Shown: positions 8,839 through 18,772 of the stretch, piece after piece
Position numbering within the stretch: position 1 is the stretch's first letter
Layout of the letters: each line of letters starts with the position of its first letter
Source: Actinomyces sp. Marseille-P3109
Lineage (GTDB): Bacteria > Actinomycetota > Actinomycetes > Actinomycetales > Actinomycetaceae
NCBI RefSeq assembly: GCF_900323545.1
Contig: NZ_OOHN01000008.1
Location: 577,941 to 641,940, forward strand
DNA length: 64,000 bases
Direction of reading: 5' to 3'
Notes under the pieces: model-generated
What the model was told of the DNA's origin: nothing
The model's input: the letters and a program-made list of their open reading frames with translations, nothing else
The model's database searches: none
Made by a program: the position numbers and the translations under genes

Positions 8839-10524
8839 GTGACGAACTTTCCTGCGCTGAAGACCCCCGGCCCCCTCACCGATGGCGCAATGCGCATCAC
8901 CCCCCTGGGAGGACTGGGAGAGGTCGGCCGCAACATGACCGTCTTCGAGCTCGACGGGAAGCTGCTCATCGTCGACTGCGGCGTGCTCTTCCCCGAGGAG
9001 GACCAGCCCGGCGTCGACCTCATCCTCCCCGACTTCTCCTCCGTCGAGGACCGCATCGACGACGTCGTCGCCCTGGTGCTGACTCATGGGCACGAGGACC
9101 ATATCGGAGGCGTGCCCTACCTGTTGCGCCTGCGCGATGACATCCCCCTGGTGGGCAGTGAGCTCACCCTGGCCTTCGTGGAGGCCAAGCTCAAGGAGCA
9201 CCGCATCCACCCGGTGCTGCGTCAGGTCGTCGAGTACGAGGAGGTCTCCTACGGCCCCTTCGACCTGGAGTTCGTGGCCGTCAACCACTCCATCCCCGAC
9301 GCCATGGCTGTCATGATCCGCACCGACGCCGGCAATGTGCTCGTCACCGGAGACTTCAAGATGGACTCCCTGCCCATCGACGGGCGCATCACCGACCTGC
9401 GCTCCTTCGCACGCTTCGGTGAGGAGGGGGTGGATCTGTTCTGCGTGGACTCCACCAACGCCGAGGTTCCCGGAATGGTCGGCCACGAGGGCGAGATCGG
9501 CCAGGTCCTGGACAACGTCTTCGCCGACTCCGATGGACAGATCATCGTGGCCTCCTTCGCCAGCCACGTCCACCGGGTCCAGCAGGTCCTCGACGCCGCC
9601 GCTCTGCACGGCAGACGCGTAGCGCTCGTGGGGCGCTCCATGGTGCGCAACATGGGCATCGCCGCCGAGCGCGGCTACCTCAAGGTCCCAGACGGCGTCC
9701 TCATCGACGCCCGTGACATCACCTCGTTGCCCCCGCAGGAGCAGGTCCTCATGGTCACCGGCTCGCAGGGCGAGCCGATGGCGGCACTGTCCCGGATGGC
9801 GCACTCCGAGCACCGCAGCGTCACCATCGAGCCCGGAGACACCGTCATCTTCGCCTCCTCCCTCATCCCGGGCAATGAGAACTCCGTCTTCCGGGTCATC
9901 AACCAGCTCATGCGGCTGGGGGCCCGTGTCGTTCACCAGGGCAACGCGAAGGTCCACGTCTCCGGGCACGCCTCCTCCGAGGAGCTTCTCCACGTCTACA
10001 ACATCGTCCAGCCCCGCAACGTCATGCCCATCCACGGCGAGATCCGCCATCTGGTGGCCAACGGCGGGCTCGCCGTCAAGACCGGGGTCGCCCCCGAGCG
10101 GGTCATGCTGTGCGAGGACGGGGTGGCCGTCGATCTGGACAAGGGGATCGCCCGTATCGCCGGCCAGGTCCCCTGCGGCTACATCTACGTCGACGGCTCC
10201 TCCGTGGGGGAGATTGACGAGGCCGAGCTCAAGGACCGCCGCATCCTTGCCGAGGAGGGATTCGTCTCCGTCTATGCCGTGGTGGAGACCACGACCGGCA
10301 CGATCCTGGCCGGCCCGCACATTCAGGCCCGGGGCATGGCCGAGGACGACTCCGTCTTCGAGGAGATACTGCCCGATGTCACCGAGGCGCTGTCCGCCGC
10401 GCTGGAGACGGGGAAGGCCGACGCCTACTCCCTCCAGCAGGTCATGCGCCGCACCCTGGGACGGTGGATCGGGCGCCGCCTCAAGCGCCGCCCCATGATC
10501 GTCCCGGTTGTCATCGAGGCCTAG
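8839..10524 (+). CDS. rnj: Ribonuclease J
   Basis: This 561-residue metallo-beta-lactamase / beta-CASP ribonuclease degrades and matures RNA in the cytoplasm with 5'-3' exonuclease and endonuclease activity. The metal-binding motif HGHEDH is at residues 83-88 (LTHGHEDHIGG), the later HVSGHAS block is present, and length is normal for the family. It begins at GTG 8839, predicted leaderless. In many actinobacteria this gene follows dapA and precedes ftsK; here a PfkB kinase gene lies between it and ftsK, and no dapA is seen upstream. The Shine-Dalgarno of the next gene overlaps its stop codon, so the two are probably cotranscribed. Confidence 0.95.
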   Translation: MTNFPALKTPGPLTDGAMRITPLGGLGEVGRNMTVFELDGKLLIVDCGVLFPEEDQPGVDLILPDFSSVEDRIDDVVALVLTHGHEDHIGGVPYLLRLRDDIPLVGSELTLAFVEAKLKEHRIHPVLRQVVEYEEVSYGPFDLEFVAVNHSIPDAMAVMIRTDAGNVLVTGDFKMDSLPIDGRITDLRSFARFGEEGVDLFCVDSTNAEVPGMVGHEGEIGQVLDNVFADSDGQIIVASFASHVHRVQQVLDAAALHGRRVALVGRSMVRNMGIAAERGYLKVPDGVLIDARDITSLPPQEQVLMVTGSQGEPMAALSRMAHSEHRSVTIEPGDTVIFASSLIPGNENSVFRVINQLMRLGARVVHQGNAKVHVSGHASSEELLHVYNIVQPRNVMPIHGEIRHLVANGGLAVKTGVAPERVMLCEDGVAVDLDKGIARIAGQVPCGYIYVDGSSVGEIDEAELKDRRILAEEGFVSVYAVVETTTGTILAGPHIQARGMAEDDSVFEEILPDVTEALSAALETGKADAYSLQQVMRRTLGRWIGRRLKRRPMIVPVVIEA

Positions 10525-10539
10525 GAGGTCGCTTACTGC

Positions 10540-11511
10540 ATGACTCTGTTCCGGCCCGCATGCTTCATATCCACCGGATCCATCCTCATTGACATCCCCC
10601 TCCACGTCAGCCGAGTGCCGATGCCGGGAGGGGCGATCACCGGGGCATCATCGGGCCCGGTCGTGGGGGGCGGGTACACGGTGGTCTCAGCCGCTGCCCG
10701 ACAGGGCGTCCCCGCCGCTCTGGCGGCGACCCTGGGAACCGGCCCCAACTCCGCACGGGTGCGCGAGTCGATGCGCCTGGACCAGGTCGAGCTGCTCGTT
10801 GAGGAGCTCGTCGGCGATATCGGCACCTGCACCACGCTCATCGAGCCGTCGGGCCGGCGAACCTTCATCACCACTGCGGGCGTCGAGGGCGAGCCCCAGC
10901 GCGAGGACCTCGAGAGCCTCGACCTTCGGGAGGGGGACTGGGTCTATGCCACCGGCTACGACCTGGCCCACTACACGAGCAGGGGCATCCTGGCCGACTG
11001 GCTCCTGTCGATCCCCGACGGCGTCGGACTGGTCATCGACCTGGGCCCGGCCCAGCCCGATATCCCCGACCAGGTGCTACTGCCGCTGCTGTCCCGCGCG
11101 ACGATGCTGACCGGCAACGACCTGGAGATGAGCCGGCTCGAGGGACGGCTGGGGAGCCCGGACGCGGTGCGTCGGAGCTGCTCACAGGCACTGATCGTCC
11201 GGCGTACCGGAGCCCACGGATGCATCCTCCACCCGGTCGGTGGCGGACCGATCGAGGTTCCCGGTTTCGTGCGCGCTGTCGTCGACACGACGGGGGCGGG
11301 AGACACTCACACCGGTGTCCTCGTCGCCGGACTCCTCGACGGGCTCGACGTCGTCGAGGCCGCCCGACGCGCCAACGCGGCTGCCGCCCACGCCGTGGCC
11401 CGCAGCGGGCCGGCTCAGGCTCCGCGCCGTGAGGAGATCGACGCCATCCTCCTTGAGAGCACCGAGGACGGTACCGAAGACGATGAGGGACCCGACGGTA
11501 GCGCTCGCTGA
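10540..11511 (+). CDS. PfkB-family carbohydrate kinase
   Basis: A 323-residue ribokinase-fold enzyme expected to phosphorylate a sugar or nucleoside with ATP. The C-terminal signature DTTGAGDTHTG (near 250) carries the catalytic Asp. The usual Phe in GAGDxFxGG is His here, an uncommon variant. The N-terminal glycine-rich region has GGGYTVVSAAAR. GGAGG at 10524-10528 overlaps the stop of the RNase J gene and lies 11 bases before ATG. No sugar transporter or isomerase is adjacent, so the substrate is unknown. Confidence 0.85.
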   Translation: MTLFRPACFISTGSILIDIPLHVSRVPMPGGAITGASSGPVVGGGYTVVSAAARQGVPAALAATLGTGPNSARVRESMRLDQVELLVEELVGDIGTCTTLIEPSGRRTFITTAGVEGEPQREDLESLDLREGDWVYATGYDLAHYTSRGILADWLLSIPDGVGLVIDLGPAQPDIPDQVLLPLLSRATMLTGNDLEMSRLEGRLGSPDAVRRSCSQALIVRRTGAHGCILHPVGGGPIEVPGFVRAVVDTTGAGDTHTGVLVAGLLDGLDVVEAARRANAAAAHAVARSGPAQAPRREEIDAILLESTEDGTEDDEGPDGSAR

Positions 11512-11633
11512 CGGTGGCGGCTGCCCGGATGGTTCCAGAGGGAGCCCTCGGTGAGAAGGTGACGTTTTCCCACCCGCCCAAGGCGGCGTGGCAGGGCCGC
11601 CGGCGCCAAGAATCCGATAGTTTCTAGAACATC

Positions 11634-14546
11634 ATGGCCAATCGTCGCACCACGAGAACTGCTACGCCTCCGTCCGGATCCGGCAGGGGGCGCGCTCGAG
11701 GAGCATCCCCTCAAGGACCCGCTCCTTTCACCGCCTCCGGAACCCAGTCCGCCGGCGGACGCTACCGCCGCACGGGGTGGGCCTTCCTCATCCTGGCTCT
11801 CGCGGCGGTCCTGGCTCTGCGCGAGTGGTTCGGGATCTCGGGAGCCGCCGGAAACCTTCTCCACCACATCGCCGCAGGTCCCGTCGGTGTGCTCGGTATC
11901 TTCGTGCCCCTGCTCCTGGGGGCGCTGGGCGTCGCCATGCTCAGGGCCCACAGTCTGGGAGCGGTTCACGCCCGGATCTCGGTGGGCTGCCTCGGACTGC
12001 TGACCGCACTGACCGGAATGATCCAGGTGGGCAGTGGCAACCCGGTCCTCAGGGACAATGTCGGCGGCCTGGAGAGCGCCGGGGGGCTGTTGGGATGGCT
12101 GGTGGGCTACCCGCTGGCGGCGCTGTTCTCCTCAGTGGGCGCCTTCATCCTGTTCTTCCTCCTGGCCGCGTTCTCCGCCCTGGTCCTGTCCGGCAAGACC
12201 GTCGCCGAGATCCGGGAGCTGCTGGCACAGCGCCGGTCTCAGGGCGCCGACGGAGCCGGCGACCCGTCCGGAGCCGACGGCTCCGGTGACTCCCTGGCCC
12301 GGCGCCTGCTGGGACGGGTCCGTGGAGGCTCCGGCGCGGCAGGAGCAGCAGGCGATGACTCCGAGCAGACCACGCTCCTGGACTCCTACGACGGAGACGA
12401 GCCCTTCCGCTCCGCGCTGGAGGTGGAGGAGACGGCCCCGCGTAAGCGTGGCAGCGGCCGGCGCAAGCGCTCCACCGACAGGGAGGCTCAGCAGACCTCG
12501 ATCACCGAGCTCTTCGAACCCGGCCATGATCAGAGTGACCAGGCCGACGATGCTACCTTCGTCGTCCCGGAGGTGGGCAGCGAGGACGATGCGGTCACGT
12601 CGTCGACCCCCTCTGCCGCCTCTCCTTCCAAGGACAGAGCCGCCGGAGGGCCCAGGACGGTCGGAGCACCCGCAGGCGCGCAGCGCAGGCCCTCACCCGC
12701 GAAGCGCCCGGCCTCGCCGGTACCGTCCGAGCTCGACACCGTCACCGAGGAGACCCCCGGGGTCGCGCTCGAGGAGCCCGACCTCGCCGACCAGATCGCC
12801 ATGAGCGACATGGGCAACATGGCCCTCCCCGACGGCTCCACCTACGCCCTGCCCGAGGACGCCCTGCTCGGGCCCGGCCCTGGGCACGCCACCCGCACCC
12901 CCGCCAACGACGCGATCGTCGAGGCGTTGCAGAACGTCTTCGCCGAGTTCAACGTCGACGCCACCGTCACCGGCTACACACGCGGCCCCCAGGTCACCCG
13001 CTACGAGGTCCACCGCGGCCGGGGGGTCAACGTCTCCCGCATCACGGGGCTGGAGAAGAACATCGCCTACGCGGTGGCCTCGGACGAGATCCGCCTGCTC
13101 ACCCCGATCCCCGGCAAGAGCGCCATCGGCATCGAGATCCCCAACACTGACCGCGAGATGGTCAAGCTCGGCGACGTCCTGCGCTCCCAGGCCGCCCGTA
13201 AGCAGGCCCACCCGCTGGTCGTGGGGCTGGGCAAGAACGTCGAGGGCGACTACGTCGTCACCAACCTGGCCAAGACCCCGCACCTGCTGGTGGCCGGCCA
13301 GACCGGCTCGGGTAAGTCCTCCTTCGTCAACTCCATGATCACCTCGATCATGATGCGTGCCACCCCCGAGGAGGTGCGCATGGTGCTGGTCGACCCCAAG
13401 CGCGTGGAGTTGACCATCTACGAGGGCATCCCGCACCTCATCACCCCGATCATCACCTCCCCGAAGAAGGCCGCCGAGGCCCTGGAGTGGGTGGTCCGCG
13501 AGATGGACACCCGCTACGACGACCTGGCCTCCTTCGGCTTCAAGCACATCGATGACTTCAACAAGGCGGTGCGCGCCGGAGAGGTCCAGCCCCTTCCCGG
13601 TTCCCAGCGCGAGCTGAGACCCTACCCCTACCTCCTCGTTGTCGTCGACGAGCTCGCCGACCTCATGATGACGGCCCCCAAGGACGTCGAGGCCTCCATC
13701 CAGCGCATCACGCAGCTGGCCCGAGCCGCCGGGATCCACCTGGTCCTGGCCACCCAACGGCCCGTCGCCCAGGTGGTCACCGGCCTCATCAAGTCCAACG
13801 TGCCCTCGCGCCTGGCCTTCGCCACCGCCTCCCAGCTCGACTCCCGCGTCATCCTCGATCAGAACGGGGCCGAGACACTCACCGGCCAGGGCGACGCCCT
13901 CTACCTCGGCCCCGGGGCCTCCACGCCGGTGCGTATCCAGGGCTCCTGGGTCACCGAGACCGAGATCCGCTCCGTCGTCGAGCACGTCAAGGCCCAGCTG
14001 ACCCCCGAGTACCGCGAGGACGTCGTCGTCCCGGAGGTCAAGAAGCAGATCGATGAGGAGATCGGCGACGACATGGACCTGCTCCTGCAGGCCGCCGAGC
14101 TCATCATCTCCAGCCAGTTCGGCTCCACCTCGATGCTCCAGCGCAAGCTGCGCGTCGGATTCGCCAAAGCCGGCCGCCTCATGGACCTGCTCGAGTCCCG
14201 TGAGGTCGTCGGCCCCTCAGAGGGGTCCAAGGCCCGTGACGTCCTCGTCCAGCCCGAGCAGCTGGAGGAGACCCTGGCCTGGATCAAGGGCGAGGGGAAC
14301 GCGCCGGGAAGCGCCGATACCCCCGCAGTCTCTGAGGACTCCCAGGCCGGCGAGCCCGCCACCGACGGCCCGCCGGCCCCCGTGGCAGGTGAGCCCCGCA
14401 CAGTGGCTCTGCCGTCGAACCGCTACAGCACGGACCCGCTGGAGGCCGACCCGAACCTGCCGGAGTCGGAATCCTGGGACGATGCCTCCGCCGAGGAGGA
14501 CTCGGAGGACGCATGGTCACTCACCGGCCGCGGCTCATCGTGGTGA
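11634..14546 (+). CDS. ftsK: DNA translocase FtsK/SpoIIIE family
   Basis: A 970-residue, ATP-driven DNA pump at the division septum that moves chromosome ends and assists dimer resolution. There are about four N-terminal membrane helices (45-185), a long acidic and Ser/Pro-rich linker (about 200-390), then the motor with Walker A GQTGSGKS at about 555-562 and Walker [14 protein letters not shown]. The gamma winged-helix domain ([21 protein letters not shown]) recognises polar sequences, and an acidic tail follows. TAGTTT at 11618-11623 is a possible -10 with an almost absent leader. The 122-bp gap upstream holds nothing else I can support. Confidence 0.95.
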   Translation: MANRRTTRTATPPSGSGRGRARGASPQGPAPFTASGTQSAGGRYRRTGWAFLILALAAVLALREWFGISGAAGNLLHHIAAGPVGVLGIFVPLLLGALGVAMLRAHSLGAVHARISVGCLGLLTALTGMIQVGSGNPVLRDNVGGLESAGGLLGWLVGYPLAALFSSVGAFILFFLLAAFSALVLSGKTVAEIRELLAQRRSQGADGAGDPSGADGSGDSLARRLLGRVRGGSGAAGAAGDDSEQTTLLDSYDGDEPFRSALEVEETAPRKRGSGRRKRSTDREAQQTSITELFEPGHDQSDQADDATFVVPEVGSEDDAVTSSTPSAASPSKDRAAGGPRTVGAPAGAQRRPSPAKRPASPVPSELDTVTEETPGVALEEPDLADQIAMSDMGNMALPDGSTYALPEDALLGPGPGHATRTPANDAIVEALQNVFAEFNVDATVTGYTRGPQVTRYEVHRGRGVNVSRITGLEKNIAYAVASDEIRLLTPIPGKSAIGIEIPNTDREMVKLGDVLRSQAARKQAHPLVVGLGKNVEGDYVVTNLAKTPHLLVAGQTGSGKSSFVNSMITSIMMRATPEEVRMVLVDPKRVELTIYEGIPHLITPIITSPKKAAEALEWVVREMDTRYDDLASFGFKHIDDFNKAVRAGEVQPLPGSQRELRPYPYLLVVVDELADLMMTAPKDVEASIQRITQLARAAGIHLVLATQRPVAQVVTGLIKSNVPSRLAFATASQLDSRVILDQNGAETLTGQGDALYLGPGASTPVRIQGSWVTETEIRSVVEHVKAQLTPEYREDVVVPEVKKQIDEEIGDDMDLLLQAAELIISSQFGSTSMLQRKLRVGFAKAGRLMDLLESREVVGPSEGSKARDVLVQPEQLEETLAWIKGEGNAPGSADTPAVSEDSQAGEPATDGPPAPVAGEPRTVALPSNRYSTDPLEADPNLPESESWDDASAEEDSEDAWSLTGRGSSW

Positions 14547-14639
14547 CGCGGTTCCTCCACGCCGACAGCTCCCGATAGCCCTTCGTCAGGTCACGTCAAC
14601 CCTTCTCATCATCGTCCTCCAGCGACCCCCGTGGCTCGG

Positions 14640-14654
14640 CGGAGCCCGGCTCCG
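14640..14654. terminator. Hairpin between convergent ftsK and capA-like genes
   Basis: CGGAGC pairs with GCTCCG around CCG in the 151-bp convergent gap. The stem is short and has no T-tract. Confidence 0.3.
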
Positions 14655-14697
14655 GATCCGCCGTTCCTGAGGCCGACGGTGTAGGACGGGGTGACTG

Positions 14698-16086
14698 TCA
14701 CGACTGATCCGACGAGGTGGACGACTCTCGATCCGGTTCCTGACTCGGACGGGACCCGGATCTGGTGGAAGGCGAGGGCGATGCCGCGTCCGACGGGGCC
14801 GGGTGGGTCCCCACTCGTTTGATCACCTCGTCACGACTGAGGACCGTCGGAGCCTGCCCGGTAGGTTCCGGAGGCTTCGTGGCCATCGTCGAGGTGTCCT
14901 TGACGTCCGAGCCAAGCAGGCTCCAACGTCGGTCGATCTCCTGCTCGCTCAGACCCAGGTCGGCGGGACGCTCTCCGTTGTGGAGCGCCGCCAGGTCCCT
15001 GACCTTGTAGCCCCCCTCCTGATCCACCGTGAACGGGTGCCAGTTCAGTTTGTCCACGCTCACCGAGCCGTCGGCATGGGAGGTGACGTCGGCCCAGACC
15101 AGCTGACCGACGTCGGACAGCGGGCCGCAGTACGACTCGTTCTGGCTGGAGATGTAGTTGCCGGCCGAGTACGACACCCACATCCCCCTGCCCTTGACGC
15201 CCCCGGAGAGCTTCTCGGCGGGCTGGGGTACGTGGGGGTGGGCGCCGAAGAAGATGTCGACCTCACCGCTGTCGGCGAGGTCCTGGGCGTAGGAGACCTG
15301 CTCGTTGTCGGGCGTGGTCTCGTATTCCTGGCCGATCTGCGAGTGGACGACGACAAGGTCGGCTCCCGCCGCCCGAGCCGACTTCGCGGCCTTCGTGATG
15401 GCATTGACGTCATTGAGCGACACCGAGTACCCGGTGGGGTCCTCCAAGCCGTTGAGCCCCATAGTCGTGGATATCTGGGCCACGGTCACCGTGCGGTCCC
15501 CGCGCTTGAGCTCGTAGAGCGCGAAGGGTACGGAGGCGTCCTTGGCACTGCGGTGGGTGCCGGCGTGCCCCAGGCCGTGCGAGTCCAAGGCGTCCAGCGT
15601 GGCGATGACTCCCGCCTCCCCCCGGTCCGCGGAGTGGTTGGACGCGGTCGCGCAGCCGTCCCACCCGGATCTCGCCAAGGCGCCGACGACCTCGGAGGGG
15701 GCGCCGAAGGAGGGGAAGCCCGAGTAGACCCCGTCCGGAGCGACAGGAACCTCCATCCCGCACAGGGCCAGATCCAGGCCCTCGACCCAGGGAGTCTCAG
15801 CGGCGACGTTGCCGGTGATGTCCCCTGAGGCTTCCGGAGTGGAGTTCAGAACCGGCATGTGCATGAGGACGTCGCCGGCGTAACCCACGGTGAAGTGCAC
15901 GTCCTGCGAGCCGCCGGCGCTGGCGGAGGCCGCCGCACCGGGAGCACTCGCATCCTGCCCGCCTTGGCTCTGCTGCTCGCGGGTGCTGCCCGCCCCGCAA
16001 CCTGCGACTGCGATCACTGCGGCAAGAGTGGTGGCCATGAGCAGCCCCGGACCTCGCGACCGGTGAGGAATGCGCGCGATGCCCAC
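14698..16086 (-). CDS. CapA-family (PGA_cap) lipoprotein
   Basis: A 462-residue surface lipoprotein with lipobox AVAGC (Cys30 from the chosen start) and a CapA-type metallophosphoesterase-like fold: GYAGDVLMH, NHSADRGEAG, SQIGQEYE and GAHPHVPQP correspond to the four conserved blocks. The tail is Ser/Pro-rich and disordered. Family members include the poly-gamma-glutamate capsule protein CapA, but no other pga/cap genes are near, so a capsule role is only a guess. GTG 16086 was chosen because AGGAG lies 11 bases upstream and the signal peptide begins close by. ATG 16197 is an alternative: it has a leaderless-type TACGTT seven bases before it but would add an atypical 37-residue N-terminus. 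Confidence 0.8.
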   Translation of the reverse strand: MGIARIPHRSRGPGLLMATTLAAVIAVAGCGAGSTREQQSQGGQDASAPGAAASASAGGSQDVHFTVGYAGDVLMHMPVLNSTPEASGDITGNVAAETPWVEGLDLALCGMEVPVAPDGVYSGFPSFGAPSEVVGALARSGWDGCATASNHSADRGEAGVIATLDALDSHGLGHAGTHRSAKDASVPFALYELKRGDRTVTVAQISTTMGLNGLEDPTGYSVSLNDVNAITKAAKSARAAGADLVVVHSQIGQEYETTPDNEQVSYAQDLADSGEVDIFFGAHPHVPQPAEKLSGGVKGRGMWVSYSAGNYISSQNESYCGPLSDVGQLVWADVTSHADGSVSVDKLNWHPFTVDQEGGYKVRDLAALHNGERPADLGLSEQEIDRRWSLLGSDVKDTSTMATKPPEPTGQAPTVLSRDEVIKRVGTHPAPSDAASPSPSTRSGSRPSQEPDRESSTSSDQS

Positions 16087-16437
16087 GTGCCGTCGATCTC
16101 CTGACCGCCGTTCGCCCGGGCATCCGGCGGCTCGGCGCCCGCATCCGTCATTGTCGATATCTTCCAGGAAAAGTGGTGAGAATATGGAGGAAAACATATT
16201 TATGAACGTAAGAACCAAACCTTAATGAAGTGTGTGCGACCTGTGGCCTCTCGGTGGATGTCGGGCAGGATGGCAGGATTTCCGCGGAAAACAGCCGATG
16301 GGGATAGATCCCCCGTGGTGTGTTGCGTGCGGTGAATGGTGCCGGGCGCCGGAGGCGGCGTGCGCCCCCGATGTTTTTCGAACACGTTTCGAGGTTTCTC
16401 CGGCGGTGTGAGGGCGTGCACTATTAGGCTGGACTCG
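16087..16437 (-). promoter_or_regulatory. Divergent intergenic region, capA-like gene / pgsA
   Basis: No gene is supported here. The part at 16181-16220 is unusually AT-rich and contains the inverted repeat AATATG-N8-CATATT (16181-16200). TACGTT on the minus strand (16210-16205) is a plausible -10 whose transcript would start at the inner edge of that repeat, so the repeat is placed like an operator. A second palindrome, TCGAA-N5-TTCGA (16378-16392), lies before the pgsA promoter and resembles a LexA box one base too short. Confidence 0.4.
16425..16430 (+). promoter_or_regulatory. Leaderless -10 element TAGGCT
   Basis: TAGGCT is followed by seven bases and ATG 16438. It decides the pgsA start over an in-frame codon 102 bases upstream. 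Confidence 0.55.
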
Positions 16438-17061
16438 ATGAACTCCTCGACCGCCCCGGACGGCGCCGCACAGCCAGAGCGTGCGCCGCTGCTCAACATC
16501 GCCAACGCCTTGACGGTGCTGCGACTGCTGCTCGTCCCCGTCTTCATCTGGCTCTCGCTGCTGCCGGGGGACCGGGCCAGGCTCGCGGCCGTCGTGGTGT
16601 TCGTCGTAGCGGCCTTCACCGACCGTCTCGATGGTCAGCTGGCGCGCTCGTGGGGGCTGGTGACCTCCTTCGGCAAGATCGCCGACCCGATCGCGGACAA
16701 GGCGCTGACCCTGTCCGCCTTCGTCCTGCTCAGCATCAACGGCAGGCTGTGGTGGTGGGTCACGATCCTGATCGTCGTGCGCGAGCTCGGTATCACGATC
16801 ATGCGCTTCTTCATGCTGCGCCGCGCGGTCATGGCGGCCTCGCGGGGCGGCAAGATCAAGACGGCTCTCCAGATGGTGGGGCTGGTGGGGCTGCTGACGC
16901 CGTGGTCCTTCCTCTTCCTGCCCGCCGGCGTGGCCGGCCTTCTGGTCAAGGCGGCCTATGCCGTTGTGGCTGCGGCGCTGGTCGTCACCGTGGTCACGGG
17001 GCTGGACTACGTGCGAGAGGCTGTGCGCCTGAGCCGTCGGAGTGTGCGTGCCGGCCGATGA
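16438..17061 (+). CDS. pgsA: CDP-diacylglycerol--glycerol-3-phosphate 3-phosphatidyltransferase
   Basis: A 207-residue integral membrane enzyme of the CDP-alcohol phosphatidyltransferase family, expected to make phosphatidylglycerol phosphate. The full signature D-x2-DG-x2-AR-x8-G-x3-D-x3-D is present (DRLDGQLAR near 62-70, then GKIADPIAD). About five hydrophobic helices are visible. The stop codon overlaps the cinA start (ATGA), which indicates translational coupling. The pgsA-cinA-clgR-recA order is an actinobacterial hallmark. Confidence 0.9.
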   Translation: MNSSTAPDGAAQPERAPLLNIANALTVLRLLLVPVFIWLSLLPGDRARLAAVVVFVVAAFTDRLDGQLARSWGLVTSFGKIADPIADKALTLSAFVLLSINGRLWWWVTILIVVRELGITIMRFFMLRRAVMAASRGGKIKTALQMVGLVGLLTPWSFLFLPAGVAGLLVKAAYAVVAAALVVTVVTGLDYVREAVRLSRRSVRAGR

Positions 17062-17606
17062 GCACCCTGGGGGCGCGAGTGCCGGTCAGGGGTGAGGGGT
17101 GCGATGAGGAGCGTTGCGCCCGTGCGGCGGCTGAGCTCTTGCGAGCAGCTGAGCATCGCGGAGTGACGGTGGCGATCGCCGAGTCGCTGACGGGCGGGCA
17201 GGTGTCCTCGACCCTGGTCGGGGTCCCTGGAGCGTCGCACGTGCTGACCGGTGCCGTGGTCGCCTACGCCACCCGTGTCAAGGCGCAGGTACTCGGTGTG
17301 GATCCCACTCACCTGGAACGGACCGGGCCGGTGGACCGCGACGTCTCTCTTCAGATGGCGCGCGGCGTTCGTCGGCTCCTCGGTGCTGATGTGGGGATGG
17401 CCACCACCGGGGTGGCGGGGCCGGGGCCGGCCGACGGTCATCCGGCGGGAACGGTCCATGTCGCCGTCGTCGCCCCCTGGGGTGAGGCGCACTGTGAGCT
17501 GCACCTGAGCGGGGAACGCGCGCAGATCCGACGTCGCACCGTGCTGAACGTGATCGAGCTGGCCGTTGCGCTTCTGAACGAGAATGCCCGCAGGGAGCGG
17601 ATCTGA
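17058..17606 (+). CDS. cinA: CinA C-terminal (nicotinamide-nucleotide amidohydrolase) family protein
   Basis: A 182-residue protein made only of the CinA C-terminal domain: VAIAESLTGGQVSSTLVGVPGAS near the start and TGVAGPGPADGHPAGTVHVAV near the centre. Proteins of this type deamidate nicotinamide mononucleotide to nicotinate mononucleotide in pyridine nucleotide salvage. ATG 17058 overlaps the pgsA stop by four bases. The short single-domain form is typical of actinobacteria; the N-terminal molybdopterin-binding-like domain of long CinA is absent. Confidence 0.88.
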   Translation: MSTLGARVPVRGEGCDEERCARAAAELLRAAEHRGVTVAIAESLTGGQVSSTLVGVPGASHVLTGAVVAYATRVKAQVLGVDPTHLERTGPVDRDVSLQMARGVRRLLGADVGMATTGVAGPGPADGHPAGTVHVAVVAPWGEAHCELHLSGERAQIRRRTVLNVIELAVALLNENARRERI

Positions 17607-17834
17607 ATACTCCTCATCACCTACAGACCGCAGACTAAGACGTGTTTCAGGTTTCTCTCAGGAATGCCGGTAGAGTTAGGTGCAACGCCAGCGGAGCCGG
17701 AGAACTGGCCTCGCACGGCGGGAATGAATCCACGACGTGAATGGTTGTGCCAGATGATGAACAACACGACTCACCCCCGCACCACTCGCCCGATCAACAA
17801 CCGGATGCCGATGCGCCAGGGACCCGGGGCAGGG

Positions 17835-17840
17835 TACGGT
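17835..17840 (+). promoter_or_regulatory. Leaderless -10 element TACGGT
   Basis: TACGGT is followed by six bases and GTG 17847. The rest of the gap 17607-17834 holds no gene or hairpin that I can support. Confidence 0.4.
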
Positions 17841-17846
17841 GTGTCC

Positions 17847-18167
17847 GTGGACACCCCGAAGCATGAGAATGTCGTCCTGCGTCGCGAGATCGGAGAGGTT
17901 CTGCGCGGCGTTCGACAGCACCAGGGGCGCACGCTGCGCGAGGTCTCCTCGCAGGCCCGCGTCTCCCTGGGATACCTCTCCGAGGTTGAGCGCGGCCAGA
18001 AGGAGGCATCCTCCGAGCTGCTGGCCTCTATCTGCCAGGCGCTTGACGCCCCCCTGTCCATGGTGCTGCGCGAGGTCTCGGACCGCATTGCCCTGACCGA
18101 AGGGGTCATGATTCCGGACACAGTTCCTGACGAGCTTGTGCGTCAGCAGGGCATCGCCCTGAGGTGA
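17847..18167 (+). CDS. clgR: Helix-turn-helix transcriptional regulator, ClgR type
   Basis: A 106-residue XRE-family DNA-binding protein. The HTH occupies about 10-70, with [20 protein letters not shown] and [16 protein letters not shown], which are nearly invariant in ClgR proteins. In Corynebacterium and Streptomyces ClgR activates clp protease and DNA-repair genes and is itself degraded by Clp. The start is GTG 17847 because it follows a -10 by six bases and fits the family N-terminus; longer in-frame starts reach back to 17664. It lies between cinA and recA as in other actinobacteria. A strong hairpin follows. Confidence 0.88.
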   Translation: MDTPKHENVVLRREIGEVLRGVRQHQGRTLREVSSQARVSLGYLSEVERGQKEASSELLASICQALDAPLSMVLREVSDRIALTEGVMIPDTVPDELVRQQGIALR

Positions 18168-18234
18168 TCATCCGCTGACACCCTCGGCGCGGTGCTCTCG
18201 AGGTGCCGCTGACAGCGGCCGATGGGTTGACCGG

Positions 18235-18275
18235 CCCCGGCGGTGGGTCCACGATGAGTGGGCCCACCGCCGGGG
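18235..18275 (+). terminator. Strong hairpin terminator after clgR
   Basis: CCCCGGCGGTGGG (18235-18247) pairs perfectly with 18263-18275. Three more pairs, one a G-T, extend the stem to 16 bp around a nine-base loop. Only a few Ts follow. Confidence 0.7.
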
Positions 18276-18299
18276 TGTCTGTTGAGGAAGGGAGGGGTG

Positions 18300-18518
18300 G
18301 TGAAGCACTCGGAGTTCTGGAGTGCCGTCGAGGCGGTCTTCGGCTCGGCCTACGGTCGGTCGTTGACGCAGGACATGGTCCTGCCCGAGCTGGGCGCGAC
18401 CTGCGTGCAGGCACTCGATGACGGAGTGGCGCCGGAGCGAGTGTGGGCCCTTCTGTGCGACGAGACCGAGCGCTCGGAGACTGAGCGCTGGATCTTCCGC
18501 ACCGACACCCACCGCTGA
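18300..18518 (+). CDS. DUF3046 family small protein
   Basis: A 72-residue acidic protein starting KHSEFWSAVEAVFG, followed by GRSLTQDMVLPELG and VWALLCDE; these blocks match the DUF3046 family, found in actinobacteria just upstream of recA. Function is unknown. GTG 18300 was chosen because GGAGG (18291-18295) precedes it and family members begin with Met followed by a basic residue; GTG 18297 is an alternative. It is followed by the recA LexA box. Confidence 0.8.
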   Translation: MKHSEFWSAVEAVFGSAYGRSLTQDMVLPELGATCVQALDDGVAPERVWALLCDETERSETERWIFRTDTHR

Positions 18519-18571
18519 GGCGGGGTGATGGGGTCGGGGTCGGAGTGATCGACACGCGCGCGACAATGGTG

Positions 18572-18600
18572 TCGCGATCGAACAGGTGTTCGGGTACTGT
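18572..18600 (+). promoter_or_regulatory. recA promoter with LexA (SOS) box
   Basis: A LexA box, TCGAAC-aggt-GTTCGG (18578-18593), differs by one base from the actinobacterial consensus. TACTGT at 18595-18600 is the likely -10, so the box fills the spacer and would block RNA polymerase. The leader before recA is about 165 bases. Confidence 0.8.
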
Positions 18601-18772
18601 TCTCCACGAACGACGGCGACGCACCCTGGGTCCACAGGGCCGAGAAGGGGCGGAGATAGATGTCAGTGGTCAGGCATACCGTCGTTGGTGAGCCCCGGAG
18701 AGGGAACCTCGCCGAAGTTGACCAGCCATGTCCACCGCGGCTGCGAGCCGCCCCGAGAACCGAGGTAGAACA

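Noticed and set aside
8809..10605. Very long open frames antisense to real genes (for example 8809-10605, 50923-53064, 58939-61167, 37432-39135, 12693-13985, 467-1750, all minus)
   Set aside because: They mirror strong coding genes of high GC content, their translations are repetitive Gly/Asp/Val/His-rich without any known domain, and they lack ribosome-binding sites. They are by-products of GC-rich third positions.
16378..16392. TCGAA-N5-TTCGA near pgsA as a LexA box
   Set aside because: The genuine boxes in this window have TCGAA and TTCGA separated by six bases; this one has five, so LexA half-sites would be rotated by one base. It is kept only as an unexplained palindrome.
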